64,000 bases of DNA from Bacteroidota bacterium (GCA_024642665.1 JAHEAR010000003.1:64385-128384), one strand, 5' to 3'. Shown: positions 37,180-47,121, numbered from the stretch's first letter. The notes: generated by a model not told the origin, from the letters alone. Numbers and translations: made by a program.

Positions 37180-39057
37180 ATGAACTCATGGTGTCGACTC
37201 CATAGCTTATTTATAATGATGTGTCTTGTCACTGGACTTGATGTGCATGCACAGCAAGTCGATCCGGAGCCATCGATAGGCAGTACAAGAAAAGACTCCA
37301 TACCAATTGGTATCATGCCTTTGGACACTGCTGTCCCTTTTACATATGTCCTGCTAGGGGATCCCGATCGCGTATATACATCCTTCGATTCATTGCACTG
37401 GGATGATATCAGACACTCTCCAAGTCCGGGGTTTTATGCGCATCTTGGAAATTACGGATCTGCCACAAGATCCATGGCGCCTTCCATATTTTCTCAAATA
37501 GGATTTTCCACGGGATGGAATCAATACGATCCTTATTATGTGCATCAGGAGCAATTCAGGTATTACAGTCAGGATATTCCTGTGGCCAAAGCAAAGTATT
37601 CTCAGGCAGGACAAGAAAACACCTATCTCACATTAGATTTTGGAAGACGGTTTGCGGATGGTGTGACCCTAAGTGTATTCTACAACCGGATTAATCAGAT
37701 AGGTGATTTTCAAAATCAAAGGCAGAAGGATACAGGTTTTGGCGTTGGCATTTGGCATGATGCACCTTCAGGAAATTATGATGCCTTCTACAACTATACC
37801 AACAACGCGGTAGTAACTCAGGAAAATGGTGGCGTTTCGGATACGGATTCAATAGGACTGGCAAATTGGCCGGACATGGCCATCCCTGTTCATATTCTGA
37901 CAGGGACTACCAACCATAAACACAGATCTTTTCTGACCAAACAGATTGTACACGTCACATCAGAATCCTCTGATTTTGGACTTGACCTCTGGTTGCAGGC
38001 ATCTTTTTCAACAGGACTATTTAAGTATGCGGATGAGTCTTCTTCAAATGCAGCAGCATATTACGGTGAGGTTTATCTGAATGATGACAGAGGTATTCGG
38101 CAATATACTTTTCTTCAAGAAAATGAATGGATTTTTGGAGCCTCTCTTCCCTGGAGAAAAGCAAATTCAGAACTTAATGGATCAATCAGATATCGGGGTA
38201 TAAACCTGCAGCAGGAACCAAATGAAAAAAAAATTGCTGAACTTTATCTGGAAGCCAATGGATTGTTTCACTGGATTAAACCTTTAATTCTTAAAGGAGG
38301 ATTTTCATTGGGTATAGGGCAGGCAGTAGGAGTGTTTTCATTCCATGCAGAGGGTGATCTTAAGATCGGACCGCTAGGGCATTTAATAGGGCGGTGGTCA
38401 TTAGCTTCGAGGAAACCGTCCTTAATGGAGTCTTCGCTATTCGTAAATCAACAAGCTGTTTACGCTAATGAATTCAAAAATCCACTGATGAGTGATTTCG
38501 GAATCACCTGGGATTTAAAATCTCAGGGTTTTGAAATTGGAGCACGTTGGATTTTGTACGATCATTACATTTATTTTGATTCTATATCATTTCCTCAGCA
38601 AGTCAATGGGACATTCTCATTAAGAAGATTTTCAGTTTCGAAATCTTTTGATTTTAATTCCTTTGGTTTTCGTGGGAAAGTTTTCTGGCAACCGGATTCA
38701 CCAAAGGAGTTGGCTTTACCTGCCTGGTGGTATACGGCCAGTCTTTTTGGAAAGTTTAGGATTCTGGACCGTAAAGTGACATTGTTGCCTGGTATAGATG
38801 TCACCTATAATGAAGGCTTTAACGGGATTACCTATTTCCCCGTCAATGGGCAATACAGGTTGACCAATGGGCCGGAGATACCTGATTACTTTCGGATAGA
38901 TGTTGCGATGGGCATTCAGATAAAATTTCTGAAGATATTCGCCCGCATAGAAGATTTGGCAGGTCTTTTTGAAAAACGTGTTCTCTACCAGGCAGAGGTG
39001 TATCCACATTACAGAGGCTACTTCCGAATCGGACTGGAGGCCTCATTCTTTAATTAA
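37180..39057 (+). CDS. Porin-like outer membrane beta-barrel protein (Porin_10-type)
   Basis: Exported protein of 625 aa. Residues 1-24 resemble a signal peptide (LFIMMCLVTGLDVHAQQ). The chain alternates hydrophobic and polar residues, with many aromatics, over the last ~480 residues, as expected for a large barrel. It ends in GLEASFFN. Segments such as LGNYGSATRSMAPSIF and YDPYYVHQEQFRYY resemble Bacteroidota putative porins. It lies 32 bp after fabI. The substrate is unknown. Confidence 0.72.
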   Translation: MNSWCRLHSLFIMMCLVTGLDVHAQQVDPEPSIGSTRKDSIPIGIMPLDTAVPFTYVLLGDPDRVYTSFDSLHWDDIRHSPSPGFYAHLGNYGSATRSMAPSIFSQIGFSTGWNQYDPYYVHQEQFRYYSQDIPVAKAKYSQAGQENTYLTLDFGRRFADGVTLSVFYNRINQIGDFQNQRQKDTGFGVGIWHDAPSGNYDAFYNYTNNAVVTQENGGVSDTDSIGLANWPDMAIPVHILTGTTNHKHRSFLTKQIVHVTSESSDFGLDLWLQASFSTGLFKYADESSSNAAAYYGEVYLNDDRGIRQYTFLQENEWIFGASLPWRKANSELNGSIRYRGINLQQEPNEKKIAELYLEANGLFHWIKPLILKGGFSLGIGQAVGVFSFHAEGDLKIGPLGHLIGRWSLASRKPSLMESSLFVNQQAVYANEFKNPLMSDFGITWDLKSQGFEIGARWILYDHYIYFDSISFPQQVNGTFSLRRFSVSKSFDFNSFGFRGKVFWQPDSPKELALPAWWYTASLFGKFRILDRKVTLLPGIDVTYNEGFNGITYFPVNGQYRLTNGPEIPDYFRIDVAMGIQIKFLKIFARIEDLAGLFEKRVLYQAEVYPHYRGYFRIGLEASFFN

Positions 39058-39156
39058 TGTAAATATAGGTAAGGTGTCATTTGGTCGAAACATTTTCCTA
39101 TTTGGTTGGTTTTAGCTTATGATTATTTTGGTAATTTATTTCAGACGCCTGCTCCT

Positions 39157-39669
39157 ATGAAAAAATTATTTTATTTGATATTACTGTTGTTGACAATTTC
39201 TTCGTGGTCATCCTTCGTGCTAGGCCAGTCAGATAAATCTGCCAGACCAAGCCCTTTTGTTGAGGTAAAGGGAAATTTTGAAGAAGCAGATCTGGCGATC
39301 GAGTATTCATCGCCGGCTGTAAAGGGACGGTCTATTTGGGGTGATTTGGTGCCTTATGACAAAGTGTGGCGGACGGGTGCTAACGAAGCAACAACTTTTG
39401 AAACCGATAAAGAATTAAACCTTGGTGGTGAACAATTACCTGCAGGTAAATATGCTTTGTTTACCATTCCCGGAGAGTCTGAATGGACATGGATATTTAA
39501 TCAGGTTTGGGATCAATGGGGCGCCTTCAAATATGATCCATCAAAAGATGTGCTGCGGGTTACGGTCGCACCTGAATCATCGCCGGTTTTTTACGAGCAT
39601 TTGACCTTTGTCATTGAAGAAAATGCTGTCTCTCTAAATTGGGAAAATCTTAAAGTAAGTTTGAATTAA
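39157..39669 (+). CDS. DUF2911 domain exported protein
   Basis: Protein of 170 aa from MKKLFYLILLLLTISS (39157). The longer ORF in the track would put unrelated residues before a good signal peptide. The signal peptide ends near VLGQ. The domain matches DUF2911: PSPFVEVKGNFEEADLAIEYSSPAVKGRSIWG, VPYDKVWRTGANEATTFET, LPAGKYALFTIP and WTWIFNQVWDQWGAF. Function is unknown. DUF2911 proteins are common, often periplasmic, in Bacteroidota. It is convergent with the LOG-family gene. Confidence 0.85.
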   Translation: MKKLFYLILLLLTISSWSSFVLGQSDKSARPSPFVEVKGNFEEADLAIEYSSPAVKGRSIWGDLVPYDKVWRTGANEATTFETDKELNLGGEQLPAGKYALFTIPGESEWTWIFNQVWDQWGAFKYDPSKDVLRVTVAPESSPVFYEHLTFVIEENAVSLNWENLKVSLN

Positions 39670-39709
39670 ATCGATTTACTTTTCATAAAGGAAAAGGAAT
39701 GTGCAATGG

Positions 39710-40420
39710 TTACAGGGTGTAGTTCGGACTTAATTGTTCATCCGCCTGCGCATAAAAATCATTAATGTATTGCACGACTTCATCCGGATCATCCATTATC
39801 GGGATTAACTCCAGATCGATTTTATTAATGTTTTTTTCTTTCTCGAGCATCACTTCTATAATCCATTCCTTTAAGCCGGTCCAAAATTCTGAACCCACAA
39901 GAATGACCGGAACACGGGATATTTTCTTGGTTTGAATAAGTGTCAATACTTCAAATGCTTCATCTAAAGTCCCAAAGCCCCCGGGCAGCACAACAAAGCC
40001 CTGAGCATATTTGACAAACATCACCTTGCGAACAAAGAAATATCGGTGACTCAGATTCTTATCGTAGTCTATGAAAGGATTGTGAGATTGTTCAAATGGA
40101 AGATCAATATTTAATCCCACGGAGATTCCACCTTGAATGCTAGCTCCCTTATTGCCGGCTTCCATAATGCCTGGTCCCCCTCCGGTGATGATCCCAAAAC
40201 CTGACTCTGTAAGCTTCTGTGCAATGCTCACTGCTTTTTGATAGTGGGGAGAATTTGGTTTCGTCCGCGCACTTCCAAAAATGGAAATACAGGGACCAAT
40301 GCGATTGAGTGATTCGAATCCATCGACAAATTCTGCAATAACCTTAAACATCGTCCAGGCGTTTTCACCTTTCAGTTGGGTCCATTGCTTCATCAGACGT
40401 GGAGGAATACCTTCTGACAT
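39710..40420 (-). CDS. LOG family (TIGR00730-type) Rossmann-fold protein
   Basis: Protein of 236 aa from the LOG/lysine-decarboxylase-like family, whose characterised members hydrolyse cytokinin riboside monophosphates to the base plus ribose 5-phosphate. The nucleotide loop GGGPGIMEAGNKGA and the family signature LPGGFGTLDEAFEVLTLIQTKK are present. N-terminal helices precede the Rossmann core. It is likely co-transcribed after the sigma-54 regulator, with a 50-bp gap. Nothing here ties it to hormone synthesis, and a nucleotide-clearing role is as plausible. Confidence 0.88.
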   Translation of the reverse strand: MSEGIPPRLMKQWTQLKGENAWTMFKVIAEFVDGFESLNRIGPCISIFGSARTKPNSPHYQKAVSIAQKLTESGFGIITGGGPGIMEAGNKGASIQGGISVGLNIDLPFEQSHNPFIDYDKNLSHRYFFVRKVMFVKYAQGFVVLPGGFGTLDEAFEVLTLIQTKKISRVPVILVGSEFWTGLKEWIIEVMLEKEKNINKIDLELIPIMDDPDEVVQYINDFYAQADEQLSPNYTL

Positions 40421-40470
40421 GATATTTTTATTAGGTATAAAAAAAGAAGCCGTGCATACTACGCATGAAT

Positions 40471-41745
40471 TTATTCAACGGAAGCCTGATAATTGGTATA
40501 CTCCTGTTCAATATACTTTTGCAAGTCTTTCAAGTCAGTGAATCTGGAGAGTACTTCTTTCATCTCCAACGCCGACTGTGCTGTTGGCAGAACAAATTTG
40601 TCAATGTCCTGAGGAGATATTGTTTTACCACCAAGGATGATTAATCGTTCCACTACATTCTTCAATTCACGGATATTACCCGTCCATGGAAGAGATTGAA
40701 GCTTCTTAATAGACTTCGCATCAAACTGTTTTTGAGGAATTCCATAGTCCTTACAAATGTCTTCACAAAAGTGACTAATCAGTTGTGGAATATCCTCTAC
40801 CCTGTCTTTTAAAGGAGGAACATCAATAATGATCACCGCAAGACGATGGTAGAGATCCTCTCTGAATCGACCGGCATCAATTAATTTTCGCAGGTCTTTA
40901 TTAGTGGCAGCAATAACTCTAACGTCTACCCGTATTTGTTTATCCCCACCTACGCGAACGATTTTATTTTCTTGGAGCGCCCGTAATACTTTCGCCTGAG
41001 CCGACAGACTCATGTCACCAATTTCATCCAGAAAGATAGAGCCGCCATTCGCTAATTCAAACTTACCGGTACGTTGTTTAATGGCGGAGGTGAAAGCTCC
41101 TTTTTCATGTCCAAAAAGTTCGCTTTCGATAAGTTCTGATGGTATCGCAGCGCAATTCACTTCAATGAGCGGATGGTCCTTGCGATGACTTTTCTGATGT
41201 ATCCAATGAGCTACCAGTTCTTTGCCGGTTCCATTTGGTCCGGTTACCAATACTCTTGCTTCTGTAGGCGCTACAAGTTCAATCGTATCCATGATTTGAC
41301 CAATGCACTTAGATTTTCCAACTATTGGTTGTGAACGCGAACCTGACACCTTGGTTTGTAAAACTTTACGCTCTGTAATCAACTCGGATTTATCCATAGC
41401 ATTTCTGAGCGTGATCAGCAATCGATTGAGATCCGGTGGCTTGGAGATAAAATCAAAAGCACCCTTTTTGACTGCCTCAACTGCTGTATCGATTGAAGCA
41501 TGTCCTGAGATCATCACCACCGGTGTTTCACTCGCTATCTCCTGAATTCTATCCAAGGCATCCATCCCATCAAGCTTAGGCATTTTGATATCCAGGATGA
41601 TTACGTCATACGTGTTTTGCTTCACCTTTACTAAAGCCTCCATGCCATCTGAGGCTTCATCTACCTGATATTTTTCAAATTCCAGAATATCACGTAAGGT
41701 ATGGCGGATACTGCGTTCGTCGTCGACAATAAGAACTTTTGACAT
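40471..41745 (-). CDS. Sigma-54-dependent response regulator lacking a C-terminal HTH
   Basis: Two-component regulator of 424 aa. Residues 1-120 are a receiver domain with the phospho-acceptor Asp in [13 protein letters not shown] and the later Thr/Ser and Lys ([13 protein letters not shown]). Residues 140-370 are the AAA+ sigma-54 activation domain: Walker A GPNGTGKE, the sigma-54 contact loop GAFTSA (GAFTGA in most), Walker [11 protein letters not shown] and the arginine-finger region FREDLYHRL. After the AAA+ lid only ~40 residues remain ([28 protein letters not shown]). They do not form a Fis-type helix-turn-helix. It may act without direct DNA binding, as described for FlgR of Helicobacter, or with a partner. 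An NtrY-like kinase lies 20 kb away. Confidence 0.9.
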   Translation of the reverse strand: MSKVLIVDDERSIRHTLRDILEFEKYQVDEASDGMEALVKVKQNTYDVIILDIKMPKLDGMDALDRIQEIASETPVVMISGHASIDTAVEAVKKGAFDFISKPPDLNRLLITLRNAMDKSELITERKVLQTKVSGSRSQPIVGKSKCIGQIMDTIELVAPTEARVLVTGPNGTGKELVAHWIHQKSHRKDHPLIEVNCAAIPSELIESELFGHEKGAFTSAIKQRTGKFELANGGSIFLDEIGDMSLSAQAKVLRALQENKIVRVGGDKQIRVDVRVIAATNKDLRKLIDAGRFREDLYHRLAVIIIDVPPLKDRVEDIPQLISHFCEDICKDYGIPQKQFDAKSIKKLQSLPWTGNIRELKNVVERLIILGGKTISPQDIDKFVLPTAQSALEMKEVLSRFTDLKDLQKYIEQEYTNYQASVE

Positions 41746-41787
41746 GAGTAGTTTATGTTAATTGATAAATATATGGAGATTTATTCT

Positions 41788-41795
41788 CAAATATA
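41788..41795 (-). promoter_or_regulatory. TAnnTTTG promoter-like element for the sigma-54 regulator
   Basis: On the minus strand this reads TATATTTG, the Bacteroidota -7 consensus, 42 bp before the start codon at 41745. A nearby hairpin (41905-41923) lies further upstream. Confidence 0.4.
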
Positions 41796-41904
41796 TAACA
41801 TTGACATGAAAGAACTTATAATTTATAAAAAATAATATATGTAACTATGAGGGGTTAACGCCCTAAATATTGCAAAAAGTGGAAAACCTTGATTCCGAAA
41901 GGAC

Positions 41905-41923
41905 CTAAGTAGACACTACTTAG
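41905..41923. repeat. Inverted repeat CTAAGTA-N5-TACTTAG
   Basis: A perfect 7-bp inverted repeat with a 5-nt loop in the 224-bp gap between the M20 gene and the regulator gene. It could end M20 transcription or act on the regulator promoter. No T-tract adjoins it on either strand. Confidence 0.4.
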
Positions 41924-41969
41924 CAGCAAGATTTGGGAAAAGAAGGAAATTTCCAGAAATGGAATCGGC

Positions 41970-43175
41970 TCAGGAGGTGGGTCCTGACAATTCCGAAAGG
42001 GTTATATAGGCTAACAAACCCATTCCCGTCTTAAGTGCTACTTCATTGATATTGAAGTGGTTGGAGTGAACAGGAAAATTTCTGTTCACTTCCGACCAGC
42101 CGGTGCCCAGGCGATAGAAGGTAGCAGGCGCTATTTGAGAGTAGAAAGCAAAATCTTCTGAGGTCATCCGGGCAGGTAATTCATAGACCTGATCTTCACC
42201 AAGAAAATCGACAGCCAATTGCCGGCATTTTTCGGTAACCTCATCATTGTTGATTAGACATGGATATCCGATTACAATATTCGTTTCTGCGGTACAGCCG
42301 GAAGCGTCACAGGTTTTTTCGATGATGTTTTTAATACGTTGGTGACTTTCTTTTCTCCAATCCTCATCCATAGCTCTCAGCGTGCCCTCCAAATGGACAG
42401 TATCCGGAATAACATTAGTAGCACCACCATCCGAATAAATTTTTCCTATCGTTAACACAGCTGGCGCAAATGGATCTTTGTTTCGACTGATCTCTTCCTG
42501 TAAGGCGGTCACAACTTTTGCCGCCGTCACAATCGGATCAATACACAGATGAGGTGTTGCAGCATGACCACCTTTCCCTCGAACAGTTATATATATTTCA
42601 TCGGCTGAGGCCATATACATTCCATTCCGGAAGCCCACTTGTCCAGCTTCAAGCGAAGGATAAACATGTTGACCAAGAATCCATGTTGGTACTCCTTCTT
42701 TAAAAAGGCCTTCCTTGATCATGATGGAAGCACCACCCGGCAGTTTTTCTTCTCCGGGCTGAAATATCATTTTGATGGTGCCACGTATGCTTTGCTTATG
42801 CTGTTGCAGAATGGCTGCTGCACCAAGCAGACTACTTGTATGTACATCATGTCCACAAGCATGCATCACACCTTCATGAATTGATTTATAGCTTACATCA
42901 TTAGCCTCTCTTATCGGTAAAGCATCCATGTCCGCTCTTAGCATCACGGTTGGCCCCTGATGATTCCCTTGAATAACAGCTACGATTCCAAAACCGGCCC
43001 AACCGGTGGTGAATTCAATACCATGTTTGGTTAGATAGTCAGCAACCTTTCCACTGGTTCTTTCTTCATGAAAGGAGAGTTCCGGATGCTGGTGCAAATC
43101 CTGTCGAATAGAAACAATCTCTGGAAATAGTTTTTCGGCTGCACTTTTTATTTGAGCAATAAGGTCTGTGGCCAT
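41970..43175 (-). CDS. M20 family amidohydrolase (hippurate/N-acyl-amino-acid hydrolase type)
   Basis: Metal-dependent amidohydrolase of 401 aa that probably releases amino acids from N-acyl conjugates. Metal ligands are visible in MHACGHDVHTSSLLG, FQPGEEKLPGG and LGQHVYPSLEAG, with a late His in PVHSNHFNIN. The start MATDLIAQIK (43175) is chosen. The track start at 43214 would overlap the previous gene and add 13 residues. It lies 4 bp after the glycosyltransferase-fusion stop, in the same minus-strand run. Its precise substrate is not evident. Confidence 0.88.
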   Translation of the reverse strand: MATDLIAQIKSAAEKLFPEIVSIRQDLHQHPELSFHEERTSGKVADYLTKHGIEFTTGWAGFGIVAVIQGNHQGPTVMLRADMDALPIREANDVSYKSIHEGVMHACGHDVHTSSLLGAAAILQQHKQSIRGTIKMIFQPGEEKLPGGASIMIKEGLFKEGVPTWILGQHVYPSLEAGQVGFRNGMYMASADEIYITVRGKGGHAATPHLCIDPIVTAAKVVTALQEEISRNKDPFAPAVLTIGKIYSDGGATNVIPDTVHLEGTLRAMDEDWRKESHQRIKNIIEKTCDASGCTAETNIVIGYPCLINNDEVTEKCRQLAVDFLGEDQVYELPARMTSEDFAFYSQIAPATFYRLGTGWSEVNRNFPVHSNHFNINEVALKTGMGLLAYITLSELSGPTS

Positions 43176-43179
43176 GATT

Positions 43180-45135
43180 TTATATCGTTTGTCCAGTCTT
43201 TTTAAGTTGCGCAATTAAAATGGAAAGGTCGGTGGTCCAGTGATAATCGCGAGCGTAAACATAATGAATGTGCTGAAGTCTTCTATCAACATCTGATGTA
43301 TCAGCCGGATAAGCAGGGCATAAAATACCGGCTGGTAATGGGGGTAAGGACTGTATCATTGAATCTAAAGGGTAATAGGACACCCAGGTTTTCTTCCCAA
43401 GGCCGACAAGCACAATGTGTTTCAGAAAGTTCGTAGGATGTGGAATTAGAAACAGCAGGAGGGGAGACGCTATCCAAAGCAGTAAAGAAGAAATTAAATC
43501 AAATATTCTTTTTGCTCGCTTAGATGCCTGATCAGATAAATTGAAATGGATTTGAATGGCATAAGATTCTCCGGCAATATCTTTACCCATACTTCCGACG
43601 ATATTCATGGTCGTGGAGGCAGCGAGCATATACCTTAAGGTCGGACCTAAATGCGACATCGTTCCCGTAAAAACAGAAAAAGGTACATCCTGCGCTGAAA
43701 AAATAATTTCTTTCGCCTGATAGATGCGAACCAACTCCTCTAACTGACCAATGTCACCAAGTACATTTTCTGATGGCTGGGAAGCATCAGTGTCCGGAGA
43801 GACAATGCCAAGAATTTCAATTTGATCTTTAGAACGATTAATGAGTTCTTTAATTCTCGCGGTTTCCTCTTTGCCCGCCACAATGATTGCTTTGCGATGA
43901 TTTTGTTGTCCTAAATTATTGCTTAGCGCACTCCATGGATTTAATTTTGATCGCGTAATCAGTAGCACAAGACTAAACAGGAGTGAACCCAGCAAGATCA
44001 CCATTCTTGAACTACGCAATGCGGTCGGCAGAATGGCATATAGGACCAATATCATTAACATGCCTGAAAAAAAACCCAGCCAGGATGACTTTCTTTTTAA
44101 TGGTTTATCATAAGCCCCATTGAGATACATGGCGAGTATAATGATTCCCGTATATAGTGGTAAGTTAAAATAATAAGAAGTAGGTTTAAGATAGTAAACC
44201 GTATCAAAATAATACCAGGCCCAGATTTTACTGATCGTATAAAAGGAGGCAAACAGCAGGGCTGTGTCTAACACTATCGGCCACCATTTAGTCAGATTCT
44301 GCCGGACAAGTTGCAGTATTCCATGAAAGTAGATGGCCAACTTGATTAAAAATTTCTGCCCACTAAATTCAGGATGCTTTTGCGTGAAAATGAGCATGGC
44401 CTGGTAGAAAGTCAACACATAATTCAGCGTTGATTTTTTTGTTGACTCTCCTTTGTAGTGGATGATACTTGTCGTTGGTAAATAAGTGATGCTATATCCG
44501 GCCTTTGTAATGCGATAGGATAGATCTATATCCTCACCATACATGAAAAAATCTTCATCCAGCAAGCCGGCATCGGTCAGTGCTTCTTTTCTCATAAACA
44601 TAAATGCGCCACAAAGCACTTCTACATCGGCAGTTTCATTTGTTTCAACATGTCCCTGATAGTACCTGTTCCAAATCCTGGATTTGGGAAACAAACGGTA
44701 TAATCCGGTCATCTTCATAAAGGAAGCAGACAACGTTGGAAGGCCTCTCTTGGATTCAGGCAGAAACTGACCGCTGCCATCCAGCATTTTTACACCGATA
44801 GCACCAGTATTTGCATGACCTTCCATAAAATCAAGGCACTTTGAAAAGGTATCTCCTGAAACTACGGTATCCGGATTTAGGAGAAGAATATATTCCCCGG
44901 ACGCGATACGTATGCCCTGATTGTTTGCTTTAGCAAAGCCGATATTCTCTTTATTGGCGATGGTAATGACCTCCGGATAATGTTCTCGAACGAGTTGTGG
45001 GGTACCATCAACAGAAGCATTATCAACGACAATGATTTCGCTTCGGATTCCTTTCATGGCTTCTCGAATGGAACGAAGACAGTTATCTAAAAAAGGATAA
45101 ACATTATAGCTGACGATGATTACGGATAGTCTCAA
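43180..45135 (-). CDS. GT2 glycosyltransferase fused to a degenerate polyprenyl-phosphate sugar transferase-like region
   Basis: Protein of 651 aa. Residues 1-250 are a GT-A glycosyltransferase of the WbbL-like rhamnosyl type: SVIIVSYNVYPFLDNCL, EIIVVDNASVDGT, LLLNPDTVV (the DxD equivalent) and FFMYGEDIDLSYRI. Residues ~275-400 hold four to five membrane spans. A Rossmann-like, CoA-binding-type segment follows (KAIIVAGKEETARIKELI). The end, KRAKRIFDLISSLLLW, resembles the start of the bacterial sugar transferase (WcaJ/PglC) catalytic domain but is too short and lacks its catalytic motifs. The start codon is TTG (an alternative CTG lies just upstream), 12 bp after recR, and no ATG is possible without losing the first strand. 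It probably acts in surface polysaccharide assembly at the inner membrane. Confidence 0.78.
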   Translation of the reverse strand: MRLSVIIVSYNVYPFLDNCLRSIREAMKGIRSEIIVVDNASVDGTPQLVREHYPEVITIANKENIGFAKANNQGIRIASGEYILLLNPDTVVSGDTFSKCLDFMEGHANTGAIGVKMLDGSGQFLPESKRGLPTLSASFMKMTGLYRLFPKSRIWNRYYQGHVETNETADVEVLCGAFMFMRKEALTDAGLLDEDFFMYGEDIDLSYRITKAGYSITYLPTTSIIHYKGESTKKSTLNYVLTFYQAMLIFTQKHPEFSGQKFLIKLAIYFHGILQLVRQNLTKWWPIVLDTALLFASFYTISKIWAWYYFDTVYYLKPTSYYFNLPLYTGIIILAMYLNGAYDKPLKRKSSWLGFFSGMLMILVLYAILPTALRSSRMVILLGSLLFSLVLLITRSKLNPWSALSNNLGQQNHRKAIIVAGKEETARIKELINRSKDQIEILGIVSPDTDASQPSENVLGDIGQLEELVRIYQAKEIIFSAQDVPFSVFTGTMSHLGPTLRYMLAASTTMNIVGSMGKDIAGESYAIQIHFNLSDQASKRAKRIFDLISSLLLWIASPLLLFLIPHPTNFLKHIVLVGLGKKTWVSYYPLDSMIQSLPPLPAGILCPAYPADTSDVDRRLQHIHYVYARDYHWTTDLSILIAQLKKTGQTI

Positions 45136-45147
45136 CAGCAGGGCAGG

Positions 45148-45768
45148 TTAGGCGTTCTCAGTCATTTCAATAGTGGTCCTCGAAACGATAGATCGACCGA
45201 GTGTGAGTCCGTCAGCATATTCCAATTCGCCACCGAAGGAAACGCCCCTGGCGATCAGGCTGATCCTAACCGGATATGGTTTTATTAATTTACTGAGATA
45301 GAAAATGGTGGTTTCCCCTTCGATCGTTGGACTGATCGCCATGATCACTTCTGATACCTCCTTGGTTGACAGTCGATCTATCAAGTCAGGAATATTCAGA
45401 TCCTGTGGACCCACATTGTCGATCGGAGAGATAATGCCACCGAGGACATGATAGAGTCCATGATATTGACCGGTATCTTCTATAGCCATGACATCGCGTT
45501 CGGATTCCACTATGCAAATCGTACTTCGGGTGCGAGAATGATCACTGCAAATGCCACATATATCTGAGTCAGATAAGTTGTGACAAGTTTTGCAGTTTTG
45601 AATATGATCCCGAATACCTTTTAGTCCTTCCATTAATTCCGGAAGTACAGAGGATTTGGTTTTTAATAAGAACAAGGCAATACGCAGGGCACTTTTACGA
45701 CCAATACCAGGCAATTGCCCAATAGTTTTTATAGCATATTCGAGATGACGGGAGGAGCTTTGTGACAT
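45148..45768 (-). CDS. recR: Recombination mediator RecR
   Basis: RecFOR pathway protein that helps load RecA on gapped DNA, 206 aa. It has an N-terminal HhH segment (LPGIGRKSALRIALFLL), the Cys4 zinc finger CKTCHNLSDSDICGICSD, and a Toprim domain (ICIVESERDVMAIEDTGQY, VIMAISPTIEGETTIFYL). It lies 12 bp before the glycosyltransferase fusion. Confidence 0.96.
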   Translation of the reverse strand: MSQSSSRHLEYAIKTIGQLPGIGRKSALRIALFLLKTKSSVLPELMEGLKGIRDHIQNCKTCHNLSDSDICGICSDHSRTRSTICIVESERDVMAIEDTGQYHGLYHVLGGIISPIDNVGPQDLNIPDLIDRLSTKEVSEVIMAISPTIEGETTIFYLSKLIKPYPVRISLIARGVSFGGELEYADGLTLGRSIVSRTTIEMTENA

Positions 45769-45816
45769 ATATCCTTCAAATTTATATAAAAACCCCCTTT
45801 CATTGCAGTCCGGGGA

Positions 45817-47049
45817 CTATAGTAACATGGCTGCGGGGTTTTCGAGATATTGTTGTAAGGTAGATAAAAACTTAGCACCGGTAGCTCCATCAATCACCCG
45901 ATGATCGCAGGACAAAGTTATTTTCATGACTTTCCTCGTGCTTACGATACCTTCTACCAGTTGCAACTCATCTGTAATCGCTCCAACGGCCAGTATGGCT
46001 GCGTCAGGCAAGTTGATAATTCCTGTAAACTCTTCAATGCCAAACATCCCAAGATTGGAAATGGTAAATGTATTTCCCTGCATTTCCTGTGGTTGAATTT
46101 TTTTATTCCGCGCTTTGTCCGCAAGAACAGCCACCTTGTTTTTGATTTCTTTTAAACCCATCTGATCGGCTCCAAAAAGAACAGGTACTAATAATCCTTC
46201 ATCAACAGCAACGGCTACGCCAATATTGATGTCTTTGTTGATCCGAATTTTATCCCCGAGCCAGGACGAATTTATTGCCGGGTGAAGACGCAATGCGGAG
46301 GCACATGCTTTAATAATAAAATCATTAAAGGAAATTTTTGTATCCGGTTGGGCATTCATCAAACTTCGGGCTTCAGCCATTTTATCCATATTGATTTTCA
46401 TCGTCAGATAAAAATGTGGCGCTGAATATTTGCTTTCCGAAAGTCTGCGTGCAATCGTCTTTCGCATTTGGCTTACGGGAATCTCACCATACTGAGGCAC
46501 CGTTGAGATAGTTTTTGTATGCGCTGGTTCACTTCCTTGGGTTGCATAATTTTCAACATCTCTCTTGACGATACGACCACCATCTCCTGTACCGATGATG
46601 GCAGAGAGATCTATTCCCGATTGTGAGGCAATAGACTTTGCCAGAGGCGATGATTTGATTCTTTGTTCAGTATGTCCGGAAGAAGCCGTTGCACTTGAAC
46701 TTACTTCCAAAGCGGTGCCACCATTGCTTGAAGGCACTGATGGTTTGGGTGGGGCAGGGGCAACGTTGTTTTCCTGCGATCCTTCATCCGCAAGTATTTT
46801 TTTATAATCTTCTCCTTTTTCTCCGATGACAGCCAGTACATCATTGACTGGGACGGAACCTTCCGCCACACTGATATATAATAAATATCCATCGTGAAAG
46901 CTTTCCAGCTCCATGGTGGCTTTATCCGTTTCAACTTCTGCTAGAATATCTCCCGAAGAAACCTTATCACCTACTTTTTTAAGCCAACCGATGATGTTTC
47001 CTTCTTCCATCGTGTCACTCAGCCGGGGCATACGAATTATTTCTGCCAT
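45817..47049 (-). CDS. 2-oxoacid (pyruvate) dehydrogenase E2, dihydrolipoamide acyltransferase
   Basis: Core acyltransferase of a pyruvate-type dehydrogenase complex, 410 aa. One lipoyl domain carries the lipoylation Lys in VETDKATMELES near residue 43. A flexible Pro/Ala/Ser linker follows. A peripheral-subunit binding domain (SPLAKSIASQSGIDLSAIIGTGDGGRIVKRDVENY) is at ~135-170. The catalytic domain ends with the active-site segment SCDHRVIDGATGAKFL. Typical Bacteroidota PdhC proteins often have two lipoyl domains, whereas this one has a single one. No E1 or E3 gene lies nearby. Confidence 0.93.
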   Translation of the reverse strand: MAEIIRMPRLSDTMEEGNIIGWLKKVGDKVSSGDILAEVETDKATMELESFHDGYLLYISVAEGSVPVNDVLAVIGEKGEDYKKILADEGSQENNVAPAPPKPSVPSSNGGTALEVSSSATASSGHTEQRIKSSPLAKSIASQSGIDLSAIIGTGDGGRIVKRDVENYATQGSEPAHTKTISTVPQYGEIPVSQMRKTIARRLSESKYSAPHFYLTMKINMDKMAEARSLMNAQPDTKISFNDFIIKACASALRLHPAINSSWLGDKIRINKDINIGVAVAVDEGLLVPVLFGADQMGLKEIKNKVAVLADKARNKKIQPQEMQGNTFTISNLGMFGIEEFTGIINLPDAAILAVGAITDELQLVEGIVSTRKVMKITLSCDHRVIDGATGAKFLSTLQQYLENPAAMLL

Positions 47050-47121
47050 GATTTATTTGCTATTTATGCTGTAAAAATAAGGATATCCTTGAAGAGCTAG
47101 TGAATCTGAGCCTGTAAAAAT

